Of a stretch of 64,000 nucleotides of DNA, positions 33,353 through 41,579 are shown piece after piece. The notes below the pieces were generated by a model that was not told the DNA's origin, made no database searches, and was given only the letters and a program-made list of their open reading frames with translations. How positions within the stretch are numbered: the first letter of the stretch is position 1; each line of letters begins with the position of its first letter. This DNA is from DATCJY01 sp036562565 (GTDB taxonomy: Bacteria; Bacteroidota; Bacteroidia; Flavobacteriales_D; Sanyastnellaceae), in contig DATCJY010000059.1 in NCBI GenBank assembly GCA_036562565.1, positions 68,602 to 132,601 of the forward strand, read 5' to 3'. The position numbers and the translations under genes are program-made.

Positions 33353-34600
33353 TTGAAATTTTCAGAATTGAATCTTCATCCGGAATTGCTGGAAGGCATT
33401 TCGAGCATGAATATCACCACCGCCACTCCCATTCAAGAGCAATCCATCCCTTCTGTATTAGAAGGTAAAGACCTCATCGGCATTGCTCAAACCGGTACTG
33501 GTAAGACAGCAGCGTTTTTGCTTCCCATACTCAATATGATTATGGACCGACCCGATGCCGGCTATACCCAAGCGCTTATCATTGTTCCGACACGTGAGCT
33601 TGCCTTGCAAATTGACCAAGCCGTTGAAGCATACTCCTACTTTACCGGAGTATCCAGCATTGCCATCTACGGTGGTGGAGACGGTATGGATTTCAGTCAA
33701 GAGAAACATGCCATCGTGAGCGGAGTGGACATCATTATTGCCACTCCCGGCCGACTCATCTCCCACATGCACGGCAGCTATGTTGATTTCTCCAAGTTGC
33801 GGTTTCTGGTTTTAGACGAGGCGGACCGCATGTTGGACATGGGCTTCCACCCTGACCTTACACGCATTGTACGAGCACTCAATGAGAACCGACAGACGCT
33901 CATGTTTTCCGCAACAATGCCACCTGCCATTGCAAACCTTGCAAAGACCTTCATGAACAATCCGGTACAGGTAAACATTGCCATATCAAAACCGGCTGAA
34001 GGCGTGAAACAAGGAGCCTATGTGGTGTTTGAAGAACAGAAGCTACCATTGATACACCACATTCTGCAAGATGAAACGCGCAAAGAACAAAGCATCATCG
34101 TGTTCTGCGCTCGCAAGCAGGCCGTGAGCGCTTTGTATCAAAAACTCAAGCAATCGCATTTCAATGTGGGACGCATCAGCAGTGACCTTGAACAAGAAGA
34201 ACGCGAAGAGGTGATGCAGAAATTCCGAAACAAGCGCATCCATATCCTTGTTGCTACGGATGTAATCAGCCGCGGAATTGACATTGATGGAATTGACATG
34301 GTCATCAATTACGATGTGCCGCGCGATGCCGAAGATTATGTACACCGCGTAGGAAGAACTGCTCGTGCACAGCGCAAAGGAGAAGCTTATACGCTGATTT
34401 CGCCTGATGACCAAGTAGCATTTAGCCGCATTGAGCGACTCATTGAACGCGTGATAGATAAATGTCCCGTACCTGAATCACTAGGTGCCACTCCTCCTTA
34501 TAATCCTAACAAGGGGCGAAACGGTGGCCCCAGAAAAGGCAAACACAGCAATGGTAAACAGCGCTTCTTCAAAAAGAGAAAGAACAGTCCAAAGCAATAA
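33353..34600 (+). CDS. DEAD-box RNA helicase (RhlE-like)
   Basis: 415 aa with a TTG start at 33353. The first ATG (residue 19) would remove the phenylalanine of F-S-E-L and most of the Q motif (TATPIQEQ), so TTG is well supported. Motifs: I AQTGTGKT (45-52), Ia PTRELALQ, Ib TPGR, II DEAD (155-158), III SAT, IV IIVFC, V ATDVISRGIDI, VI HRVGRTAR. The basic Gly/Lys-rich tail (NKGRNGGPRKGK) is typical of RhlE-like proteins acting in RNA folding, ribosome assembly and cold adaptation. A terminator follows at 34624-34645. Confidence 0.93.
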   Translation: MKFSELNLHPELLEGISSMNITTATPIQEQSIPSVLEGKDLIGIAQTGTGKTAAFLLPILNMIMDRPDAGYTQALIIVPTRELALQIDQAVEAYSYFTGVSSIAIYGGGDGMDFSQEKHAIVSGVDIIIATPGRLISHMHGSYVDFSKLRFLVLDEADRMLDMGFHPDLTRIVRALNENRQTLMFSATMPPAIANLAKTFMNNPVQVNIAISKPAEGVKQGAYVVFEEQKLPLIHHILQDETRKEQSIIVFCARKQAVSALYQKLKQSHFNVGRISSDLEQEEREEVMQKFRNKRIHILVATDVISRGIDIDGIDMVINYDVPRDAEDYVHRVGRTARAQRKGEAYTLISPDDQVAFSRIERLIERVIDKCPVPESLGATPPYNPNKGRNGGPRKGKHSNGKQRFFKKRKNSPKQ

Positions 34601-34623
34601 GGGCAGGTTATAGGATATGAGCG

Positions 34624-34645
34624 AACCACGGCTGAGTCCGTGGTT
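34624..34645 (+). terminator. Terminator of the DEAD-box helicase gene
   Basis: Stem AACCACGG (34624-34631) with CCGTGGTT (34638-34645), loop CTGAGT, followed by TTTCA. It lies just before the stop of the convergent gene at 34648. Confidence 0.8.
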
Positions 34646-34647
34646 TT

Positions 34648-35019
34648 TCATTTATGGAAGTTCAAAACAGGCATGCGCTCCCATGATTGAAACGATTTAT
34701 AAAAAACGCCACCTATCAGATAACAAACAGCATCCATGGCATCGGCAGTATAGCGGTTGCTGCAAATAGGCGCTAACCATTCAAACACCAGAGTCACGTA
34801 GCCAACACCGAATAATATCATCCATATCGACATCTTGAAATCTGCCCGTTTCAGCACATGGCGTATAAACCCAGTAAATAAGCCGAACATGACAGGCATA
34901 CATAACAAATCTGCCAGATAACTGCTCATCCAAACAGGCACTTGTATTCCGGAAAACTTCATGCTGAGATGAAGGGCATACATACCGGACAAAACGATAA
35001 GTAATTGTGTGTTGCTCAT
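34648..35019 (-). CDS. Small integral membrane protein
   Basis: 123 aa from the ATG at 35019, which overlaps the stop of the zinc-ribbon gene by four bases (ATGA); the frame extending to 35136 is rejected for this reason. Three or four hydrophobic segments are visible (LLIVLSGMYALHL, YLADLLCMPVMFGLF, IWMILFGVGYVTLVFEWLAP, AVCYLIGGVFY). The pieces Y-L-x-D-L-L-C-x-P and S-N-R-Y-T-A-D-x-x-D recall small Bacteroidota proteins that databases label 'magnesium citrate secondary transporter', a name with little experimental support. Third in a maf / zinc-ribbon / membrane protein group. Function unknown. Confidence 0.7.
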   Translation of the reverse strand: MSNTQLLIVLSGMYALHLSMKFSGIQVPVWMSSYLADLLCMPVMFGLFTGFIRHVLKRADFKMSIWMILFGVGYVTLVFEWLAPICSNRYTADAMDAVCYLIGGVFYKSFQSWERMPVLNFHK

Positions 35020-35309
35020 CCCGGCCCTAACAATATAATTGACATGAGTAAGGAGAAGAATGCAAACAGCAGAAACCAAACCGAATAGACGACATAATAA
35101 GCTGCTCTTATCAAAACATTTCTGGAAGCTTTCCACCGCTGAAAGAATTGCTCCAGTGGATCGGGGATACGCTGTTTTCGTGTCTCAGTGCGCTCCTGCT
35201 CTTCCTTTTGCAGCTGCATCGCATAGTTGAGCAAATGACCACAATTGCTACAATAATCATTGTCGTCATTCCAAGTATTGCATTTGGGGCATTTACGAGA
35301 GACACTCAT
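35016..35309 (-). CDS. Zinc-ribbon membrane protein
   Basis: 97 aa. An N-terminal zinc ribbon (CPKC at about 8-11 and CSNC at about 21-24) is followed by a charged, probably helical linker and a hydrophobic hairpin at about 68-95 (YYVVYSVWFLLFAFFSLLMSI). The likely layout is a cytoplasmic zinc finger anchored by one or two membrane helices. Translation is coupled to the next membrane protein gene by an ATGA overlap, and maf lies 22 bases upstream. Function unknown; the coupling suggests the two small proteins act together. Confidence 0.7.
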   Translation of the reverse strand: MSVSRKCPKCNTWNDDNDYCSNCGHLLNYAMQLQKEEQERTETRKQRIPDPLEQFFQRWKASRNVLIRAAYYVVYSVWFLLFAFFSLLMSIILLGPG

Positions 35310-35331
35310 GAATGAAAGTTTTTTATCGAGA

Positions 35332-35916
35332 TTAGAATTTCTTCAACTCCCGATAGAGCAAATCCACGGGTAACCCCATCACATTGAAATAGGAGCCTTT
35401 TAAAGAACGAATGGCGGTAAATCCTATCCAGTCCTGAGCGCCATACGCACCGGCTTTATCATAAGGTTGATAGACATCGATATAGTGTTCAATTTCTTTC
35501 TGAGTCAAATCTGAAAAGACAACCACTGTCTCATCGTAAAACGAAACTTGTTTCTCCTTGGTAGTGATGGTCACCGCTGTGTAAACATGGTGTTGATTGC
35601 CGCTGAGCTCCTTGAGCATTTCAATCGCATGGTCGCGATTGTCCGGTTTGTTGAGGACGTGGCCGTTCACCCATACAACAGTGTCGGCAGTAATGAGAAG
35701 TTCATTGCTGTCCAGTTCCGGCAGAAAAGCTTCTGCTTTCAGTTTTGACAAATACAACGGAATTTCCTGCGCCCTTAGTTCAGCTGGAAATACCTCATCT
35801 ACTTCTTTCGTACGGATTTCAAACTTCAGTTCCAAACCACTCAACAACTGTTGGCGTCTGGGGCTTTTGGAAGCCAGAATGATTTTTTTGCCTTCTAGAT
35901 TATTTAGCATACTCAT
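35332..35916 (-). CDS. maf: Maf-family nucleotide pyrophosphatase
   Basis: 194 aa from the ATG at 35916 (35910 is possible). Signature segments are ILASKSPRRQQLL at the N-terminus, TADTVVWVNGHVLNKP with the catalytic aspartate, and the C-terminal YDKAGAYGAQDWIG plus GSYFNVMGLPVDLL. Maf enzymes hydrolyse modified or canonical NTPs such as dTTP/UTP, and affect septation when overproduced. A CATCTTTG box (leftward 35932-35925) lies only 8 bases before the ATG and makes the longer frame to 35937 unlikely. First in an operon with two small membrane protein genes. Confidence 0.92.
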   Translation of the reverse strand: MSMLNNLEGKKIILASKSPRRQQLLSGLELKFEIRTKEVDEVFPAELRAQEIPLYLSKLKAEAFLPELDSNELLITADTVVWVNGHVLNKPDNRDHAIEMLKELSGNQHHVYTAVTITTKEKQVSFYDETVVVFSDLTQKEIEHYIDVYQPYDKAGAYGAQDWIGFTAIRSLKGSYFNVMGLPVDLLYRELKKF

Positions 35917-36032
35917 AGAGGCGACAAAGATGGTCATGAATGCGAGCGCACCATGAATTCAGTCACGATTTGCCTGCGAAAATCTAATACCATCTTCTCA
36001 AAATGGGTCGTAAACGGGAGGCTCAGAACTAT

Positions 36033-36040
36033 TAATTTCG
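36033..36040 (+). promoter_or_regulatory. -7 box directly before the guaA start codon
   Basis: TAATTTCG, one mismatch from TAnnTTTG, 5 bases before the ATG at 36046. Suggests a leaderless guaA mRNA. Confidence 0.4.
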
Positions 36041-36045
36041 CGCCC

Positions 36046-37578
36046 ATGCATCAGTCCATACTTATTCTCGATTTCGGCTCTCAAGTAACACAACTTATCG
36101 CACGCAGAGTCAGAGAGTTAAACATCTATTGTGAGATTCATCCCTGGAACAAGGCCCCTCAATTGACCGAAAATATCAAAGGAGTCATTCTGAGCGGCAG
36201 TCCATTTTCGGTGCATCAGGAAGGCGCGCCTCTGCCTGATATCACTCCTTATACTTCAGCGGTACCGGTTTTGGGTATTTGCTATGGAGCTCAACTCATC
36301 GCGACCAAAAATGGCGGTGAGGTTGTTCGTTCCACTCACCGCGAGTATGGACGTGCCAACCTAGTCAAAGTGGATACAAGCAGCCCGTTGCTCAAGGATA
36401 TTCCGCAAGACTCACAAGTATGGATGTCGCATGGCGATACCATCAAAAGTGCCGGAGCGGATGCTGAAATTATTTGCTCCACTTCGGATGTAGCATTTGC
36501 AGGCTATCAACTCAAGGGTAAAAACATTTACGGAGTACAATTCCACCCGGAAGTTTATCACAGCACTGATGGTACCCAATTGCTCAAAAACTTTGTGGTA
36601 GGCATTTGCGGATGTGCTCAAGACTGGACACCGGATTCATTTGTAGACGAAACGGTGGCAAGCCTACGCGAGCAAATAGGTGATGAACAAGTTATTCTCG
36701 GCCTCAGCGGTGGTGTAGATTCTACTGTTGCAGCCATGTTGTTGCACAAAGCCATCGGCACACGACTTCAGTGCATATTCGTTGACAACGGTTTGCTGCG
36801 CAAGAATGAATTCAGCGATGTTTTGCACAGCTATAAAGACCTTGGCCTGAATGTAAAAGGTGTTGACGCAAGTGAGAAATTCTATAGCGCACTTGCCGGA
36901 CTCACTGATCCGGAAGCAAAACGCAAAGCCATCGGCCGCGTTTTTATTGAAGTGTTTGACGAAGAATCCAAGAAATTCCAAGATGCGAAATGGCTTGCCC
37001 AAGGAACTATTTATCCGGATGTGATAGAATCGGTTTCCGTCAGTGGCGGACCATCGCAAACTATCAAGAGCCATCACAACGTAGGTGGTCTACCTGACTA
37101 TATGAAACTCAAGGTAGTAGAACCGCTTCGTTTGCTCTTCAAAGATGAAGTGCGCAGAGTGGGTAAAGCGCTTGGCATTCCGGACAGCATCTTGGGGCGG
37201 CATCCGTTCCCCGGCCCCGGATTGGCCATTCGCATCCTAGGCGATATCACTCCTGAAAAAGTTCAACTGCTTCAAGAGGCTGATGCCATCTGGATTAACA
37301 GCTTGCGCGAGCACAACCTCTACAATGAAGTATGGCAAGCCGGAGCAATCTTGTTGCCGGTGCAAAGTGTAGGGGTGATGGGTGATGAAAGAACTTATGA
37401 GCGAACCTTGGCCTTGCGCGCGGTGACCAGCACTGACGGTATGACAGCTGACTGGAGTCGCTTGCCACATGAGTTCCTAGCGAAAGTTTCGAATGAAATC
37501 ATCAACAAAGTAAAAGGCATTAACCGCGTGGTATACGATATTAGCAGCAAGCCACCGGCAACCATTGAGTGGGAATAA
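36046..37578 (+). CDS. guaA: GMP synthase (glutamine-hydrolysing)
   Basis: 510 aa from the ATG at 36046; the frame runs up to 35953 but the conserved N-terminus SILILDFGSQ starts here. Class I glutamine amidotransferase domain (1-195) with nucleophile C79 in GICYGAQ and H-x-E in FHPEVYHS. ATP-pyrophosphatase domain with the PP-loop LSGGVDST (about 220-228) and the C-terminal dimerisation domain ending KPPATIEWE. It aminates XMP to GMP in purine synthesis. guaB is not in the window. Divergent from maf. Confidence 0.97.
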   Translation: MHQSILILDFGSQVTQLIARRVRELNIYCEIHPWNKAPQLTENIKGVILSGSPFSVHQEGAPLPDITPYTSAVPVLGICYGAQLIATKNGGEVVRSTHREYGRANLVKVDTSSPLLKDIPQDSQVWMSHGDTIKSAGADAEIICSTSDVAFAGYQLKGKNIYGVQFHPEVYHSTDGTQLLKNFVVGICGCAQDWTPDSFVDETVASLREQIGDEQVILGLSGGVDSTVAAMLLHKAIGTRLQCIFVDNGLLRKNEFSDVLHSYKDLGLNVKGVDASEKFYSALAGLTDPEAKRKAIGRVFIEVFDEESKKFQDAKWLAQGTIYPDVIESVSVSGGPSQTIKSHHNVGGLPDYMKLKVVEPLRLLFKDEVRRVGKALGIPDSILGRHPFPGPGLAIRILGDITPEKVQLLQEADAIWINSLREHNLYNEVWQAGAILLPVQSVGVMGDERTYERTLALRAVTSTDGMTADWSRLPHEFLAKVSNEIINKVKGINRVVYDISSKPPATIEWE

Positions 37579-37735
37579 ATAACCCCTCTCCACTATGGGT
37601 TGGATAAGCGATGAGTGCTGCGTGGGAAGCGCGTGGTTTCGTGGCCCCACACAGTTGTTAGAATAATTTACATTGCAATGTAGGCTGAGTGAATGAAACT
37701 TGTCTGGCATTGTTTTTATAGGAACTGAACGAAAT

Positions 37736-39553
37736 ATGAATACTTCGACTCTGATGAAATATCGCATTAGCCTGCCTGTGGTACTGCTTGTGTTTTTGGC
37801 CTTGATGGTATCTTCCTGTGCCACACAAGCTCAGGTGGTCTCCAACAAAATAGAAGAGGTAAATGGTGTAAAATACTACATCCACACCGTAGAGAAAGGT
37901 CAGACCTTGTATGGGCTATCCAAGCTTTACCAAATTGATGTAAACGAAATCACGGCAGCCAACCCCGGTTCGGACCAAGGTATCAAAGAAGGTGCAGTAT
38001 TGCGTATTCCTGTAGCAAAAGCAAAAGCGGTTCCTGCTACTGCTCCGGTAATTGTATCACCATCAGAACATCAAGTTGCGAATACCGAATACCTCACCCA
38101 CGAAGTACAACGCAAAGAGACCCTCTACTCCATTTCGAAACTTTACAACGTTGACATCAATGAGTTGGTGGCAGCCAATCCCGGCTCCGATGCTGGAGTG
38201 AAGAAGGGAGAGATACTTCGCATTCCAGTGAAGAAAAAAGCTGCTCCCCAACCGGTTGCTCCTACCCCTGCCTCTATAAAGCACACTGTATCAGCAGGTG
38301 AAACTTTGTATGGTATTGCAAGAAAATACGGTGTTACCGTTGAGTCTATCCAACAAGCCAATGGCGGATTGGAGCAAGGGCTTCGCATCAATCAGGAACT
38401 CATCATTCCGGGGGTTGATTCTGTAAAACTCAACGATGAAACCGGCACATTCCCAGAGCAAACAAACTCCACTGTGGTCATACCCGGAGAGCACTTCAAA
38501 GAGAAGTACAACATCGGGTTGATGTTGCCCTTCTACACGCACTACAACGATACCATGGATTCGCGTGAGAAAATGTTGCGCGAAGTGGCTCTGCAGATGT
38601 ATCGCGGAGCACTCATGGCTGCTGACACATTAGAAGCTCAAGGACTGCGTGCGAACGTTTTCACCTACGATGTCTTGGATGGCAAATCCTCCATCACAGG
38701 AGTTTTGGAAAAACCAGAGATGCAGCAGATGGACGTGGTCATTGGCCCTACATTCCGCGATGCGATGACAGATGCTTCCATTTGGGGGGCGAAGAATGGA
38801 GTACACTTTGTTTGCCCGGTGCAACAGCCTAACAGAGTATTGCTTCACTCATCCAACATGTCCAAATCAGTGGCAAGCAGCGCTACCCAATGGATTACCA
38901 TTGCACGACACATTTATAAAACATCCCCGAACGAAAACATCATCATCATTGATTCCAAAAACATTGATGACCGCAGATCCATTGATGCCTTCAAAGAAGA
39001 ATGGAAACGCCTCAGTGGTGACAGCATCCGCAACATTATTGTAGTGAATGATGCCTCCAACTTTGTTGTTCAGGATAAATATTCTTCTACCAAGAAAAAT
39101 ATCGTTATAGCCCCAACGAGCGACAAAAAGCTTATCTCCACGTTATTCCGTGTATTGGGTGATGGCAACATCGTAGTTTACGGGAATGAATCATGGGACA
39201 ATCTTGAAGTCATCAGTGTAGCGAATCGCAACAAATACAACGTTCATTTCCCGCAAACATCCTTTGTGGATTACGATAGCTACCGCGTGCAACGTTGGAT
39301 TGAGAACTATCGAAAACGTTTCAAATCCGAACCGAATGAATATGCATTTCTCGGATTTGACCTTATGATTTATTACGGCAGCGGTTTGCAACAATTCGGT
39401 CGCAATTTCCCGAATCACCTCAATGACATTAAAACCAACAAACTTTATGCGCACGGATTTGATTATATCAAAACCGGCCAAGAGAGCGGATTCGAGAACC
39501 AGTATGTTGCCATTATCAGCACAAAAGATTATATGCTCATCAAAGAAAATTAG
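37736..39553 (+). CDS. LysM lipoprotein with periplasmic-binding-like domain
   Basis: 605 aa from the ATG at 37736. The signal ends in lipobox V-S-S-C28, so it is a lipoprotein. Three LysM domains follow (about 47-93, 119-165, 181-226; each with the pattern T-V-x-x-G/K-x-T-L-Y), which bind peptidoglycan glycan strands. After a linker, residues about 255-605 form a type I periplasmic-binding-protein-like fold (NIGLMLPFYTHYND, MQQMDVVIGPTFRDAM, NENIIIIDSKN). Such LysM/PBP1 fusions are known in Bacteroidota but their ligand is not. It might sense or hold a wall-derived ligand. It lies 157 bases after guaA. Confidence 0.85.
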   Translation: MNTSTLMKYRISLPVVLLVFLALMVSSCATQAQVVSNKIEEVNGVKYYIHTVEKGQTLYGLSKLYQIDVNEITAANPGSDQGIKEGAVLRIPVAKAKAVPATAPVIVSPSEHQVANTEYLTHEVQRKETLYSISKLYNVDINELVAANPGSDAGVKKGEILRIPVKKKAAPQPVAPTPASIKHTVSAGETLYGIARKYGVTVESIQQANGGLEQGLRINQELIIPGVDSVKLNDETGTFPEQTNSTVVIPGEHFKEKYNIGLMLPFYTHYNDTMDSREKMLREVALQMYRGALMAADTLEAQGLRANVFTYDVLDGKSSITGVLEKPEMQQMDVVIGPTFRDAMTDASIWGAKNGVHFVCPVQQPNRVLLHSSNMSKSVASSATQWITIARHIYKTSPNENIIIIDSKNIDDRRSIDAFKEEWKRLSGDSIRNIIVVNDASNFVVQDKYSSTKKNIVIAPTSDKKLISTLFRVLGDGNIVVYGNESWDNLEVISVANRNKYNVHFPQTSFVDYDSYRVQRWIENYRKRFKSEPNEYAFLGFDLMIYYGSGLQQFGRNFPNHLNDIKTNKLYAHGFDYIKTGQESGFENQYVAIISTKDYMLIKEN

Positions 39554-39608
39554 GTTTTGTCGTCTCAGGCAATAAAGCCCCTTCACACAATCGAAGGAAG
39601 TAGGTAAA

Positions 39609-40631
39609 TTGCCTGCTCAAAACAGATTGGTCACTCTGGAAAAGATACTTGTCATACAAACAGCATTCATTGGCGATGCCATATTGGCTACCGCTGTACT
39701 TGAAAAATTGCACGCATTTTATCCTCAGGCAAAGATTGATTTTCTCGTACGCAAAGGCAATGAAAGTTTATTTCTGAATCATCCCTTTCTCCATGAAACA
39801 CTGGTTTGGGACAAGAAGCAAGGCAAATACACCAACCTCATCTTGTTGCTAAAAAAAATCAGAAAGTCGCAATACGATGCAGTGATTAACCTTCAGCGCT
39901 TCGCCTCATCCGGAATCTTGACAGCTTTCTCCAAATCCAAGCATCGGGTGGGTTTTAAGAAAAATCCATTGTCGTTCATGTTTGATAAAGTGCTCATTCA
40001 CTCCATCGGCAACCGGGCCACAACCGGCATGCATGAAGTGGATCGATGCTTGGCACTTGTTGCTCATCTCACCGATGACCAAACCCAGATGCCGCGTCTT
40101 TATCCAAGTGAAACTGATTGGGAAAAAATTAAAGAATACACCTCCGAACCCTTTATAACAATTAGTCCGGCTTCTGTATGGTTCACCAAGCAAACACCTC
40201 AGCAAGTATGGATACAATTCCTACAGCGCATTTCGGGTAAAAAGGTGTATCTGCTTGGTGGTCCGGGCGACACTTCGCTTTGCGAAAAAATCGCATCCGC
40301 ATCCAAGCATGGCAATGTACATGTGTTGGCAGGAAAACTCAGCCTGTTGCAATCGGCTGCGCTGATGAGTAAAGCAGAAATGAACTATACCAACGACAGT
40401 GCTCCAATGCATCTCTGCTCTGCGATGAACGCACCGGTAGCTGCTGTGTTCTGCTCTACCATTCCCGAGTTTGGATTCGGACCGCTGTCGGAGAAATCAT
40501 TCGTGATTGAAACACGTGAGCACCTTGATTGCAGACCTTGCGGCTTGCACGGCTATAAAAAATGCCCACAAGGACACTTCCGTTGCAGCAAAATTGAAAT
40601 TAAAGATTTGACCGTATTGATAAAATCTTGA
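39609..40631 (+). CDS. Glycosyltransferase family 9 (heptosyltransferase-like)
   Basis: About 340 aa. No ATG precedes the conserved N-terminus, so translation must begin at TTG 39609 (with AAGGAAG eight bases upstream) or TTG 39627. The ADP-heptose-LPS heptosyltransferase pattern is present: ILVIQTAFIGDAILATAVL at the N-terminus, SPASVWFTKQTPQQVW, VYLLGGPGDTSLC, MSKAEMNYTNDSAPMHLCSA (donor-site G/N-D-S-x-x-M-H) and PCGLHGYKKCPQGHFRC with clustered cysteines. It should add a sugar to LPS core in the cytoplasm. GSCFA gene follows with a short overlap or abutment. Confidence 0.85.
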   Translation: MPAQNRLVTLEKILVIQTAFIGDAILATAVLEKLHAFYPQAKIDFLVRKGNESLFLNHPFLHETLVWDKKQGKYTNLILLLKKIRKSQYDAVINLQRFASSGILTAFSKSKHRVGFKKNPLSFMFDKVLIHSIGNRATTGMHEVDRCLALVAHLTDDQTQMPRLYPSETDWEKIKEYTSEPFITISPASVWFTKQTPQQVWIQFLQRISGKKVYLLGGPGDTSLCEKIASASKHGNVHVLAGKLSLLQSAALMSKAEMNYTNDSAPMHLCSAMNAPVAAVFCSTIPEFGFGPLSEKSFVIETREHLDCRPCGLHGYKKCPQGHFRCSKIEIKDLTVLIKS

Positions 40632-40639
40632 TTCTACCG

Positions 40640-41563
40640 ATGAACTTCAGAACGGAGATTAAAATTGAGCCTGCTCCCTTCTCCTTGCATCACAAGTCGA
40701 AGGTCATGATGGTGGGTTCCTGTTTCTCGGAGAATATCGGTGCGAAACTCGAACGCTATCGCTTTGATGTAAAAATCAATTCGCATGGTATTGTATTCAA
40801 TCCGCAATCGGTATTGACGGCATTGAAAGAAGTAGTAAGCAATCATCGATATCACACTCATCAGTTGCGTCACAACGGTTCGCATTATGTAAGCCTGCAT
40901 CATCACGGCCGGTTCAATCATACCGATGCCCAACAGATGGTAGAAAACATCAACCGCGAACTTGACAGCTTTCATCAGCATCTACATCAATGTGATGTTC
41001 TACTTGTGACCTTCGGCAGTGCTTGGGCATACATCTGGAAAGAAGATCAACAAATAGTTGCCAACTGCCATAAAATTCCTCAGCATCACTTTGATAAAAA
41101 GCTGCTGCACCATGATGAAATCTTCGCTGCATGGTCACAGTTCTTGGAAGAGCTTCAATCATTTAATCATCGGTTACAAATCGTATTCTCGATAAGCCCT
41201 GTGCGTTATTGGCGCGATGGTGTGATTGAAAATCAAGTATCCAAAGCACAGCTCATCCTTGCCGTACACGCGCTCGTAAAGCAATTCAATCATGTACATT
41301 ATTTCCCGGCATATGAATTGGTACTGGATGATTTACGGGATTACCGTTTCTTCAAAGAAGACATGCTGCATCCCAATGAGCTTGCCATCGAGTATGTATG
41401 GGAGAAATTCTGTAGCTGGTGTATGCTGCAAGAAACACGAACCTTGCTTGATCAAATGGAGCCACACTTGCGCTTTCTGGAACACCGTCCACTACATCCT
41501 GATGCAACCTACGAAAAGTTAAGGCAAAAAAAAGAAGCCCTGATTGCAAGGCTTCTTTCATGA
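40640..41563 (+). CDS. GSCFA-family protein
   Basis: 307 aa from the ATG at 40640, which fixes the conserved N-terminus (FRTEIKIEPAPFSLHHKSKV then the name-giving G-S-C-F-S motif at about 28-32). The family has an SGNH-hydrolase-like arrangement; HGIVFNP, VTFGSAWAYIW and FFKEDMLHPNELAI with a late D/H pair fit that view. Substrate unknown, perhaps acyl or glycan esters. The last 35 bases of the gene also form the terminator of the convergent surface-protein gene, so the coding end is constrained by an RNA structure. Probably co-transcribed with the upstream GT9 gene. Confidence 0.85.
   Translation: MNFRTEIKIEPAPFSLHHKSKVMMVGSCFSENIGAKLERYRFDVKINSHGIVFNPQSVLTALKEVVSNHRYHTHQLRHNGSHYVSLHHHGRFNHTDAQQMVENINRELDSFHQHLHQCDVLLVTFGSAWAYIWKEDQQIVANCHKIPQHHFDKKLLHHDEIFAAWSQFLEELQSFNHRLQIVFSISPVRYWRDGVIENQVSKAQLILAVHALVKQFNHVHYFPAYELVLDDLRDYRFFKEDMLHPNELAIEYVWEKFCSWCMLQETRTLLDQMEPHLRFLEHRPLHPDATYEKLRQKKEALIARLLS
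41526..41558 (-). terminator. Terminator of the lamin-tail gene, embedded in the GSCFA coding end
   Basis: Read leftward: AAAGAAGCC (41558-41550), 10-base loop, GGCTTCTTT (41539-41531), then a T-run to 41526. It starts 22 bases after the stop of the leftward gene at 41580 and lies within the last codons of the rightward GSCFA gene. Confidence 0.75.
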
Positions 41564-41579
41564 TATATTTTCCTATCGA

